DNA of 64,000 nt, from positions 868,001 through 932,000 of the forward strand of contig JALBUN010000047.1 of the NCBI GenBank assembly GCA_025174535.1, written 5' to 3'. The stretch is from Cantharellus purpuraceus (lineage: Eukaryota > Basidiomycota > Agaricomycetes > Cantharellales > Hydnaceae). The notes under the pieces are model-generated. The model was not told the DNA's origin. It worked only from the letters and a program-made list of their open reading frames with translations, and ran no database searches. The first letter of the stretch is position 1, and each line of letters opens with the position of its first letter. Of the stretch, positions 1 through 11,275 are shown in pieces. The position numbers were made by a program, and so were the translations under genes.

Positions 1-1797
1 CATATGAGTTATACCTGGCGGGTCGACGAGCGGACATGTCATTGAATTGAAGAATCTGCTTAATAAGGCTCACGGTTAAGGGGCAGTCGTGCGTGAGAGA
101 GGTTCCTGTCAACTCAATTGTATATATCACGGACGTCCCTCTGGTCATGATCCCACCCCAGTCAGGCCATTCGCCTCGTAAGTCGCCGGCCCCCAAGAGC
201 AAGAGCGGGGTGACTGAACTGCCATCGGCACGCAACCGTAGTACCCGACAAGCGAAAGGACTCAGATCGAGACTCCTTGCCTGAGTCAACAATTCATTTC
301 AGCTAACGCCACACCAGAAAGTAAAGCTGTAATTGTACATATAAGTATTATATGCCACCACCTACCATACCGTGCGATTGTGGGGTACCCTTTCGATCAT
401 CTCGCGTACCGTGCCCAGTAAATCCAACTCCGGCCGATACAACAATACTACAGAGTGACCATGCGAGCCAGAAAATATCCAAGACATTTGCGTGAGAGAA
501 TCCAGCTGCATAGCTTGCAGCCAATGCCTTCAAGCAGATTAGTGCTCAGTGTACGCTATCGACAGTCTTGGCTCTCGGATCATTACGCTCGGCTTACACT
601 GCTTTCGTCCAGGGGCTTCTACCCGAAACGGGAGCAAATAAACGCCGCAACCGCAAGCGTCGCCTTCTCTTTCGTTTCTTCAAGGAAGTTGTCTGTCAGG
701 CGTGTTCTTCCAAAGATGATCTGAGGAGTATCCCAAACCCTGAGGATAGGGGCGACGTGCCAACAATGCGGTTCTGCTTTACTCATCTGGGAGGACAAGG
801 TTTACGTGCGGGACTCCTTCCGCACTTGGCCAGCTATTCAATTCGGGTCGCGCCATGTTTGACAAAACCTGCCAACGCACTGAATGCTGCGCCAACTGAA
901 GGCCAGACCGTTCCTCGATCCAGGCTGTCCCTGTAACTCAAATACAACCACATAGCGTTTGTTTGACTACCCGGAAACCCGGCCCACGCTTACACCACGC
1001 CAACGAAGAATCAGAAAAAAGGTTTATCGCCAAAGGAATTCTTGACTTTTGTCTACAGCGTAGTGTCTCAGGGTGGAGAAAGACTCTGCATCATGGCATC
1101 CTTTGTGTCTTCAAGTGGGCAGCCTCAAGCTGGGCGCAGTTTGATAACGCCAGCACGTGACTCGAGTGAGGCTTTGGACAACTGATATTATTGGGTAGAT
1201 CGAGATTTCAAGATTAACATCTATAATTCACGATACAACTACGCTCGCATGCATAAGGTTCATGCCTATATATTTATAAAGTATTGTGCATTATGGGCTC
1301 ACTTCTTGGCTGAGACGATCGTTCTGCCAGAGCCCGTGCACGAAGAGTATCAACTGTATTTATAAGGGTGATTTTCACTGTTATTATTCGCATACGTGGA
1401 TTCACTTTCACAGAACAGTTAATCACATTAAACGTTAATAATTCGTCTTCTGTGATGAATTGTGACATTGATCAATTATGTTTTTTTACCCCCCACTCTC
1501 TGCTCGTCACCAGAAGCGCGATTGGTGACAACATCCAACATACATCTTGCAAATACTTTCAACGACAAATAAGCACGATTACCCATAACAGCCCGCAACC
1601 CTGTGTGATATGGACATTGTACTTACATAGCAGCGAAATTTATGACGTATGCAACCAGTTTATGTTATGTGTGATGGTTGCATCGCTTCTAACAACCGAC
1701 TCGACTGTGTGAACGTCCACATCCTCATCATTCTAAACACCCTAAAAAAAAGTGTAGCTGCACAGACAGAAAGCAAAAGGACGTGTACATGCGTCAT
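1..1797. other. Gene-free stretch
   Basis: Only short reading frames (up to about 120 codons) are present, on both strands. None gives a recognisable protein, and I could not join them into a convincing spliced gene. The part from about 1200 on is AT-rich. The last few hundred bases presumably hold the 3' flank of the protease gene that ends at 1798. I see no repeat or RNA gene here. Confidence 0.5.
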
Positions 1798-3645
1798 TTA
1801 GGCGAGCTTTGCCAAGGACAAAGTGTTCTTCTGAACGTTGGTCGAGAAATAGGCGTTCTTCAAGAACACATCTCCTACTAGCCACTGCTGAGCTCCACCG
1901 ATGTTACCGCCGGAAATACCAGAGGTACAGTTGCCAGTGGGGTTATTAGGGTCCACGGGAAGTGGCGCAATGTCACGGGGGTCAATGGCAACTATGTACG
2001 GGCAATTTAGCACATGGAAGCCAGACATGCAGAAGTATTCTCACAGGACTTGCCCCCAAATGATAGGGCCACAGATGCATTGGTCGTGCAAGGCACAGTG
2101 AAACCACCTTGGCCGTCAGATTGGGCACCGGGAATAAGTTTATGGATGGCAATCGCATCCTAGAATTTCACGAAGATTAGTGACGATCCAACCCAACATC
2201 TGACGTGATAAGTAACTGACTGAGGTAGGCGCAAACAAGAGGGTGGTACCAGTGTCGAGGATGGCAGTGCGTCCTTGAAACCCAAGGTTCTGACCGTTAA
2301 CAGTGACTTTGTCCATGGCAGCTTCCCAAAATCCTTGCGTGTTGACGTTGTTCAAAGTCACAAGCGTAGCTTGGTCAAATTTGGCGGGATCCAAACCACC
2401 AAAAGTGATCTCTCCGTCGTTCTTCTTGTCTGCCAGGCGGGAAATCTTGTACGAAGTGATAGCAGCAGGTATGATACCAGCCAAAGCCAATGACTCTATG
2501 GGAGTGAGTTGTCCCTGTTGGGAAAGACCCGATTGTGCCAGACCCATCAAACCATCAAACTTGACAGAGTTTCTAAGGTCCCATGTCAGACTGGTTGAAA
2601 GAGGCAAGTATTCGCCACTCACGATGAGAAATCAACAGACTCAATGTCTGCAGTTCCAAAAGTGTGCCTCTGGAGAACCAAGCCCGCCATGGAGACCGTG
2701 TCATTGCAAAGAGTACCAGCAACGGAGCCCGTACCGTAGGTAACATTAAAGGTTACGTTTGTATCAGCAAAAGTCGAGCTGATTTGAGGACCAAGGAACT
2801 GATGGTTTCCGCAGCCTGACGCAGGAATAAGAAGCAATTCTGGTATCATCTGATCAGAAGACTTCACCTCCTCCAGCTTCTGACTGGCAATGCTCAGACC
2901 CGACCCAGAAATCACCTGACCCAGAATCCATCAAGATCTGAAAGGTTTTGGGTGGCGTTCCAAGTTGGATTGGTGCGACATCTGCATCAAGTCAGTCAAA
3001 TCCCAAGAATGAACTCTGCGGGGAAACTGACATCCTGTATCCACTGCTTCGATGCTCAGGCCGATAGAGTCGTCTGCGGTGGGCGGGTTAGCCGGCGTAA
3101 GAGTGCCTGATACAGCCGCTTGAATATTAGCGGGCGAAACTGTGTTTTCTCCTGTTCCATTGAGCGCAAATACAGGTTTGGTGGCTGCCTTTGCCTGTGA
3201 AGGAGTCAACTTTGACATCTTCTCCCTAAAGTCACTGAGCATCGCATTTGCTGGCTTATATCGCTTGCGCAGAGTCTCGTCACGCGGCAAACGACCGGCC
3301 TTGACAGGACTATTTCCGGCAATGTACATGCGTTTGTGCAGCCTGGCACGCAACTCCTGGTCACTGGGTTCAGTCCGGCCTGTCATGCGGGCATGCCTAC
3401 GTTCGGCCCGATTTATATGTTGCTGCAAATACTATGTGAAGACTAGATCAGCCATTGCAAACAGCCTAGGATGGATGACCACGTACCAGCTGTGGGTGGA
3501 GGTCTCGAATGGTGTGTCCTTGTAAAGAGCGAATTGGCAAGGTAAAGAGGCCCGTCTGACGCTTTGTAGGAGCAGCGCTGGACTCGTCAACGAAAACGAC
3601 GAGGAGAGCCGCGAGAAGAAAGAAAAGCTTGGTAGTGCTGTACAT
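1798..3645 (-). CDS. Secreted pepsin-like aspartic protease (polyporopepsin type)
   Basis: A secreted A1-family aspartic endopeptidase. The start at 3645 opens a clear signal peptide (MYSTTKLFFLLAALLVVFV). A long basic propeptide follows, then the mature two-lobed enzyme. The first catalytic motif reads ILMDSGSGDFWVG. It is followed by the cysteine loop SEHCQSEAGGGCGNH, which appears only after removing the intron at about 2817-2874 and is typical of basidiomycete polyporopepsins. The flap is VTYGTGSVAG and the second catalytic motif is AILDTGTTLL. The C-terminus ends in SLAKLA. Further introns lie near 3427-3480, 2985, 2570-2621, 2160-2240 and 2000-2050, all removed in frame. Both catalytic aspartates are present, so the enzyme looks intact and is probably used in extracellular protein digestion. 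The family is clear; exact exon ends are inferred. Confidence 0.88.
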
Positions 3646-4442
3646 GGTAGGGGCAGCACAGAGTTAAAGAGTGAAGTGTGAAGTGCCGTGCTTCAAGCTG
3701 GCTGGTCTGTGCAGAATGAAACTAACAGTGAAGGCCCGGCCTTTGCGATGGGTGAAAGAGTGGAGAGCAGAGCAGGGAGAAGGAAGGAAGCGTGAGCTAG
3801 AGCGGCATCCATCACCGCCTTTTTATGTGACCTTGATGCAAAAGTCGCCCGCTTGGCAACTCAAAAGAGCCGACCAGACAATGGTTAGTCAGCAACTATG
3901 TGCCGCTGCTATTGTCTACACTGTCTGCAACTACAGTACAAATCAAATCTCTTGCAAGTACTCAGAATATACTTGCTGTGCCGCGCGTTGCTACCACCGA
4001 ATACAATAGATAGGTGAATGCCAATCTCTCGGCAACGCAGCGGCTTATGATATCCCACGTTTCTGCTATAGAAATTGGCATCAATATAGGGTCGTAACAA
4101 GTGGCATTATCCTCGACCAAGCCACATCAAGGCATTCTCTATACAATCTTTAGACCACTGACATGAAAATGCATCAAGCTGTTACCAGTCCAGCTGGGCA
4201 TCTCCACCCGTAACGGCAGTAGACCGCCTTGAAGCTGAAAGTGCCCCGAGTGTGGTCACTAGAGCGAATGATACCCTTGCTTGGCTGTCTGATGTCAGAG
4301 ATGTGGTCACTGCCGTTCAAAGGCTGTTGTAATCGGAGATGCGTCTACTCTATTCCCGTGTCTACATCTTGTTCCGCACCGCCTCCACGGAAGAGACCAG
4401 TCGTGAATCACGGTCAGGAATCGGCTTCGCTCTCATAACCTG
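3646..4442. other. Intergenic, nothing recognised
   Basis: About 0.8 kb between the protease start and the stop of the isomerase gene. The protease promoter must lie in its left part. The reading frames here are short and show no family resemblance. Confidence 0.5.
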
Positions 4443-5744
4443 TCACAAACGCGCTCTCGCTACCGCATCTTCCTCTGCCACATGTACCGCCCTGAGGTCC
4501 TGCTTCGTCGACCAGATGACTTCTTTATACAACCCCTTCTAGTAGGTGGCAAAAGAGGGGTGAATACGCAGCTAATAGAGTATGACATTCGGGCACCCAC
4601 CTTTATTAGGCCCAAGACCCCAGTACGTGAGTTCACGCTCTGCTGCTCTGCTAGTTTGGAAGCCTGTGCGATGACAGCCTCGGTGCCCCCATCAACAACT
4701 ACATCCACGAGACCCGCAGCTAGTAGCTCGGAAGGTGTGAATCTGTGTCCTTCGAGCGCGATCTTACGCAGCATTTGTGGGTCTTTACACTTGGCTTTGA
4801 GCAGCCCGGAAAAGGACAATGGTAGTGGTGCACCGAAGTGTACCTGCGCAGCAGTCACTTGGCATGTGTTGCAATGCGATTCATGACATCGAATGTACCT
4901 CGTTCATGCATCCCCACAACCTACGCTTCTTGTCCGATATGATGACCCGGTAATCGCAGGCGAGTGCTGTCATAAAACCTGCAGCAAATACATGCCCGTT
5001 TATAGCAGCAACAGTGGGGACTGAAAACACAACTTGTCAGCACGTCGCCACCTCGTGCAGTGAGTAATCCAGTCAATTCACCAGGGTAAGATAGAAGCCT
5101 CCGAAGAAAAACATTAAATGTGTCTAGCATCCAAGTGAATCGCTGCTAGAACACGAGGCAAAAACTGTTTACTTGCGAGGAAGTCTGGGTTCTTTACAAC
5201 CTGCGGATAATCGAATCCTATCACAAACAACAAGAGAAAGTTAAGAGTCTGCATTCCATGGTTTGGAAGGACATATTGACCGTTGCTGAAGAACTTCTCC
5301 TGCCCTCTCTTCCCCGTGATGACCAGTGCGCCCCTTCCTCCCTCCGTATCCTTGCTCGCGTTAGCATCACGCCACGAATTTCGCCATGCAAGCTCAACAT
5401 GGTCTAAGGCAGGGAGAATTGCATTCCGAACAAAGTGATCAGTGAGACGATTGTCTTCGCCTACCAAAATCATTCCTTTAAATGATAACATCTACAATTT
5501 TGGCATGATTTACCGTGATGGAGTTCAATGATCCAGAGCGAAGGTGAAGCTAGGGACAATGTCAGTACTATCCATGAAAATAAACTACCGACTCACGGTG
5601 AGTTACGGTGAGGAGATGATCCTTCGCCGGTAAACGAAGGGGATATGTCTGTGTCATGTCGTCCAATACTGCAGATTGACTGACTGCAGAACGGCTTACA
5701 TGAGATGATTGATCTAAAGGGAACTGAGGCAACCTCCGGTCCAT
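4443..5744 (-). CDS. Peroxisomal enoyl-CoA hydratase/isomerase
   Basis: A crotonase-fold protein resembling fungal delta3,delta2-enoyl-CoA isomerases, which feed unsaturated fatty acids into beta-oxidation. After splicing, the N-terminal half reads SLWIIELHHGEDNRLTDHF and later PTVAAINGHVFAAGFMTAL, the oxyanion-hole region of the family. CMNEVHFGAPLPLSF and IALEGHRFTPSELLAAGLVD follow. The protein ends AVARARL, and the final ARL is a plausible peroxisomal PTS1 signal. I count at least six introns, including ones at about 5484-5507, 5114-5150, 5030-5090, 4860-4890 and 4540-4600. The first exon (start at 5744) is the least certain part, and an extra intron may lie between 5640 and 5700. It sits 85 bp from the FOX2-like gene on the other strand, which supports a beta-oxidation role. 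Whether it acts as hydratase or isomerase cannot be settled by eye. Confidence 0.82.
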
Positions 5745-5829
5745 AATCACGTGTTATATTCGACATCCGAGCCTTCTGTCAAGGCTTCCAGATTGCTAAC
5801 TCCTCTTGATCACAAACGTATCTTCAACA
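5745..5829. promoter_or_regulatory. 85 bp divergent promoter of two beta-oxidation genes
   Basis: This is the whole space between the start codons of the enoyl-CoA isomerase (-) and the FOX2-like gene (+). It contains a palindromic CACGTG at 5748-5753, very close to the minus-strand start. No known fatty-acid-response element is matched exactly by eye. Shared regulation is inferred from the arrangement. Confidence 0.6.
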
Positions 5830-8800
5830 ATGCTTTCTTTCAAAGGTCATACTGTCGTTGTTACCGGCGCGGGAGGTGGTCTTGGAAGAACGTATGTCTG
5901 GTCTTCATAGGCGTCTTGCTGAAGCTCACAGGCGGTCGGGCCTCAAGGTATGCTCAACTCTTCGCGTCGAGAGGTGCCAATGTTGTTGTGAACGATGTCA
6001 GCAAAGAGGCTGCTGATAAAGTCGTCACTACCATCACCAAAGGTACCTGTGAACGACCTCTCAGGCTTGGGCCTCACACTCATGTGTCTCAGCTGGAGGC
6101 AAGGCTGTCACGAATACTTCGTCTGTTTCCGATGGGGCGGCAGTCATTAAAACAGCCGTTGACGCATTTGGTGGTGTCAGCATCCTCATCAACAATGCTG
6201 GGATCCTACGGTAAGTTTGTCCAGTTGTTGGTGTCACCATCTCTCTGCTCACGTGGTCAATTGCGGTCTAAACAGAGACAAGAGGCAAGTCTACCAGAAA
6301 AATTATCACAGCCGTAACCCAACTAAGCCATCTGCTTGTACCTTTAGTTTCAAGAATATGTCCGACAAAGAGTGGGACATGGTCCAGTTGGTACACCTCA
6401 AAGGTGCATTCTCTTGCACAAAGGCAGCTTGGCCCTACTTCCGCAAGCAGCGTTTTGGGCGCGTCATCAACACCGCCAGTGCTGCTGGATTGTATGGTAA
6501 CGCATGCATACACAACCGCCGTAGAAAGCTAAGATGTCGTCATCGTGTCCAGGAAACATGGGCCAGTCCAATTATTCTGCAGCAAAAATGGGTCTTGTTG
6601 GATTCACAAAGACGCTCGCTCGTGAAGGTGCCAAATATGGCATTAAAGCAACGGTCATTGCTCCTGTGAGTTTCACATGTGACTGAAGCGTCGGTCGTCC
6701 TAGAACGTTCGCCTTGCAGCTCGCCGCCTCGGCAATGACGGAGACGATCATGCCTCCAGAAATGCTTAAAGGGTTCAAGGTTTTTTTCCCCTTATGTTCA
6801 CCCCTCTTCTGGTCTCAGTCTGTCCTAGCCTGAGTTTGTTGCACCTGTCGTCGCTGTGTTCGCTCATCCTGATGGACCCGACGCGTCTGGAAAGGTATTT
6901 GAGGGTAAGCATTACAAATAGGTCGTAAAGAACTTTCTTTGACTACGAGGCCAGTCGGTGCTGGTTATGTGGCGGAGATCCGGTGGGAAAGGAGCAAGGG
7001 TGCATTATTCAAACCCGATGCATCGTTTACGCCTTCAGCAGTGAGCGTGAATTTAAAATTTCTTCAGAGTTCCCATAACCTCTTCTTAGGTCAAAGAGCG
7101 ATGGGAGGAGGTTATCAACTTTGACAATTCCGACTAGTAAGTATTGTCTTCACCAACTTATCGCATCTCCTCATCAATGTCTTAGCCCTAAGAGCATGAT
7201 GAACACAGACCCTCGGGTTCGTTTCTATCTATGACTCCTCTCTTTCCAGCTCCTTACACCACTGTCGTTAGCAAGTTATACAGATGGCTCAGAACCTGCC
7301 TCCCAACAAGCAGGCTTCTCCGGTTCGTTTTGATAGGAAGACGGTTATTGTCACTGGTTCTGGTGCTGGTCTCGGCCGAGCATACGCTTTAATGTACGCA
7401 CGCCTTGGTGCCAATGTCGTTATCAACGACGTGAGTGCCAAGGGTGCCAACGCCGTGGTCGATGAGATCAAGAGAGGTAAATGCTATTTGCTCATTGACT
7501 AAGGATGTGATTGATAGATGCCATACAGCGGGTGGTGATGCTGTGGCAGTGATTACTTCTGTTGAGGATGGCGACGCCATTGTGAAGGCTGCCCTTGACG
7601 CTTTCGGCGGCGTACATGTTCTGGTTGCGAATGCCGGGATTATTCGGGATAAGTCATTTCATGCCATGAGCGAAAAGGAATGGGACGATGTTGTTGCCGT
7701 CAATCTTAGGTGAACCACAGCTGATCAAATCATCATATGTTACTGAACGTTTCTTTTAAACAGGGGGACATATAAGGTATATATTCGTAGAACTATCTCT
7801 AGGACAGATGATCACACTTTTGATCTAGTGTGCCAAAGCGGTCTGGCCTCACTTTCAGAAACAGAAATATGGTCGTATCGTGACAACTGCATCGGGCGTT
7901 GGAATCCGTAGGCAGCGTTCGCATTTCTGATATCCTCACCTCTGTTGATGGATCTGCAACGTAGATGGAAACTTTGGCCAAACAAATGTAGGTATCTTCA
8001 CGCCGGATTGTACTACGTCTAATTAGCATCTAGTACTCCACTGCCAAAGCAGCTATCATCGGTCTCACACGCACACTCGCGATCGAAGGCTATCGATACA
8101 ACATCTTGGCCAATGCTTTAGCTCCTGTTGCTGGCACGGCCATGTCATCGACTATCTGGTACGACATTATTGTTTCATGAGTTCTATCTTGATGGTTGAG
8201 TCTTCGTTAGGCCTCAAGAGATGATAGAAATGTTCAAGGTGAGGACGTGCCAGCGGGTTAATTTGAACTCAACTCCAATGACACGCAGCCCGATTTCGTT
8301 GCACCCGTCGTTGGCTATCTGACGAGTGAGAGTGAGCGGCTTTCCTTTCACAAACTGAATCATATACTGACAAGTGTTATCTAAGGCAATGAGGACACAG
8401 GCAAACTGTTTGAGGTCTTCGCAGGTTGGGCAGGTCAAGTTCGATGGCAACGTGCTGGGGGACATGGTTTCCCCGTCAATAGACCATTACAGCCAGAAGA
8501 TGTCATTGCAAAGTGGAACGTCATCACTAACTTCGGTGAGCCGAGTTCTCTCTGTGGTATGCGACCGAATTCATGTCCGGTCCATAGATGATGGTCGCGC
8601 AACCAACCCGTCGTCTACACAGGAGGCTATTCAGCAGGTTGGTGATTGCTCTTCATTAGTAGCGCGCCCCTCGAAGTTGACATGGTCACGAACAGCTCGT
8701 GGAGAACTTTGGAAACACTTATGCGGACAATAGTTCAGGCAGCTCGAGTCACTACGCCGATCCAGAAGATTCGGAATTAGTAACTAAAGCCAAAAAAGAG

Positions 8801-10082
8801 GCCATCGGTGGACCCGAGGAGTTCTCGTGGAATGAACGCGATCTTATTCTTTATAACCTCGGCGTTGGTGCGAATGAAAAGGACCTGCAATGGACATATG
8901 AGGGTCACGACAACTTCGCTGTCATTCCAACTTTTGGTGTTATTCCACAATTCGGTGCCAGTGCCAGTGTCCCACTCGACTGGCTGCCCAACTTCAACCC
9001 AGTCAGTAATACTATTCTATGTCTCAAAGCGCGTGCTTACTCGCTAGATACGTCCAGGCAAAGCTTTTACATGGTGAGCAATACTTAGCTATTAAGGCTC
9101 CCATTCCTACTAGCGGCACCACAATCAACGAAAGCAGGTCTGTGATGACTCTAGGCATAAAAGGCACATTTTGCTGACGCTTAAGTAGGATTCTGCAGGT
9201 CCTGGACAAGGGAAAGGCTGCTGCGGTCACGTTAATCGTCGAGACAAAAGATAAATCAACTGGAACCGTTATATTTGAGAATCAACAGACGTTGTTCATT
9301 CGTGGCTCTGGAGGGTTTGGTGGAAAGCGAAACGGTCAAGGTGATTAATGGGGTTTTAAACTTGTGAATATACACTGAGCACAAGTTTTTGTGTTTTAGA
9401 TCGTGGAGCTGCTACGGCTGCCAATTCCATCCCCAAGCGCAAGCCAGACGCCGTCGTTGAACAACAAACGCAATTGTCACAGGCTGCGTTGTATCGGTAT
9501 GTAATTATTTTTTGTGACACTACACCTGTATTAATGATACGATAGTCTCAGTGGTGACCGAAACCCGTTGCACGTGAGTGCAGCAAGATGCTTCCACCAT
9601 GTGCTGTTCTTGTCTTTGACTCAACTCTCCTTAGATATTACCCGAGTTTGCGGCTATCGGTGGATTCGAAAAGCCAATTCTCCATGGTATATAATTTTAA
9701 TCTCATAGAATAGTGCACTGTCTCATCAGTTTGCAGGCTTGTGCTCCCTCGGGTTTGCAGGCAGGCACGTACTACAAACGTTTGGACCATTTAAAGAGAT
9801 CAAGAGCCGGTACGCACGTTATGGTATATTGACAACCGAAACTAAGACGTTTATGTAGCTTTGCTGGTGTTGTCTATCCTGGGGAGACCTTGGTGACTGA
9901 AATGTGGAAAGAGGGAAACAAGATCATTTTCAGTGAGTTGATCTCTCCTCTCACTGAATAGCCTTTCACATCACTTGCGTCTTCTAGCTACTAAGGCGAA
10001 AGAGCGAAACAGCACAGTTTTGGCTGCGGCTGCGGCAACACTAGCTGATGGTGGCGTCAATAAGCAAAGAGCTAAGCTGTAA
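5830..10082 (+). CDS. FOX2: Peroxisomal multifunctional beta-oxidation enzyme (FOX2/MFE-2)
   Basis: A bifunctional enzyme with 2-enoyl-CoA hydratase 2 and (3R)-hydroxyacyl-CoA dehydrogenase activities, acting in peroxisomes. It has two short-chain dehydrogenase domains in tandem. The first starts at the initiator ([13 protein letters not shown], active-site YSAAKMG). The second lies near residues 310-600 ([22 protein letters not shown]). A C-terminal MaoC-like hydratase 2 domain carries the signature [11 protein letters not shown]. The protein ends RAKL, so AKL is a PTS1 signal. There are more than twenty short exons; most introns are 50-60 nt. One splice donor (near 6779) has the weak sequence GTTTTT. 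This is the three-domain layout usual in fungal FOX2. It is head to head with a peroxisomal enoyl-CoA isomerase. Confidence 0.93.
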
Positions 10083-10391
10083 ATATTGCTTCGAATCCAA
10101 GATATAGAGGGCGATGTGTACGATATATAGTGACTGCAGCGTTACTACTAGCTCACTGTAACTCTTGACTCTAACAACACCGTACTTGCATGATTGTCCT
10201 CATGGTTTTCAAACAAAATTCGAAACAGATCATGAGTGAGTAAAAGCTTGTGTAAAGAGAGTCTATAAATAATCCATCGCCGGTATGTATTCCATGATAT
10301 ACAACTTGTACTCGGTCCGCTTGCCTGGAGCTGGATCCTAGCCCTGATACTCGGAGAATATAAAACTTCGCAAGAGATATGCTCATCGTCC
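10083..10391. other. Short intergenic stretch between convergent genes
   Basis: It contains the 3' ends of the converging FOX2-like and hydrolase genes. Nothing else is recognised. Confidence 0.5.
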
Positions 10392-11181
10392 TTAGCGTTC
10401 ATCCAGCCAACGCCCAACGGTGTCGCACATTTCCTCGCCCGCTCTCTGACCCCAGAAGTGATCAGCACCGCTAACCAGTGCCGTGCTTAGGAGTCCCTTT
10501 GCCTCGGCTTTCATGCGAGAAACCCACTGCTCATAGCTTTGTAGGGACGTGAACTGATCGTGATCGCCATACAAGACAAGGATACCAGACCGTGAATCCT
10601 GAACAAGATGGTGAAGCGCTGTTTCATAGGTGGCTCCATGAAAAAAGGTGATCAGGCCACGGACGCTCATTGGGTATGAGAGCAGTATGTGAAAGGTTCT
10701 GATGGGGGCAGGAAGAAGTGGGTGCATCGAAGTTATTAAGGACCCATGAGAGTATCCCTGTTAGTGGACAGAGGATTGATCATTTCAAAAACTGTAAACG
10801 CTAAGCTTGCCGCACCAGCAGCACCACAGTTTCAACTTGGCCGCCTAGCTTGTTCATAACGCCCTGTACGAGTTCCTTTAGATCTCGGGCCTCTGAGACA
10901 CCCGTAAAGCTTGTTCGAGAATTGTAGAATAAGGTATGGAAACCTCGAGAAAGAAAAATTGGTTTCAGCGCATGTAAAACTCTAGACCAGCAGCAGCGAA
11001 GATAGTTCAGGTTATACAGCACGCAGCGGTGGCTGAGACCTCACGGATCGTGCATGCTTCCCCCCAGAGGAGACCAAGCATGGGTGAAAACTGCAAGTTT
11101 GTTTGGGTTTACTGTACCATCCGATGGCGAGTATAGCCTTGTTTCCAGTGATCCGCGTGAAGATGTAAAGAGGTCGGACAT
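10392..11181 (-). CDS. Alpha/beta hydrolase fold protein
   Basis: A small serine-hydrolase-fold protein of about 220 residues with unknown substrate. The start at 11181 gives MSDLFTSSRGSLETRLYSPS, then a strand-turn region (KLAVFTHAWSPLGGSM). Joining the exons around 10745-10813 gives VVLLGYSHGSLITS, whose GYSHG is the nucleophile elbow (G-x-S-x-G). The likely acid is in LVLYGDHDQF and the likely histidine in SGADHFWG. The protein ends GRWLDER. Fungal relatives are annotated only as alpha/beta hydrolases. The linker between NSR and SFTG is shorter than I would expect from relatives, so a segment may be missing or an exon boundary there may be misread. Family is fairly certain; function is not. 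Confidence 0.78.
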
Positions 11182-11275
11182 GTTAGCCCAAGGTAGAAAC
11201 CGTAGCTAGGCGCCGACAGCTCTCTCAACCTAGCGCAGGGTGACTGGCCTGTCAGAACAACGATTGCCCAGCGCC

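Noticed and set aside
568..936. 122-codon plus-strand frame near the left edge
   Set aside because: No recognisable domain, no supporting splice partners, and composition not distinct from surroundings.
5745..5829. A fatty-acid-response element (CCTCGG/CCGAGG type) in the divergent promoter
   Set aside because: Only a near match (CCGAGC) is present, so I do not claim the site.
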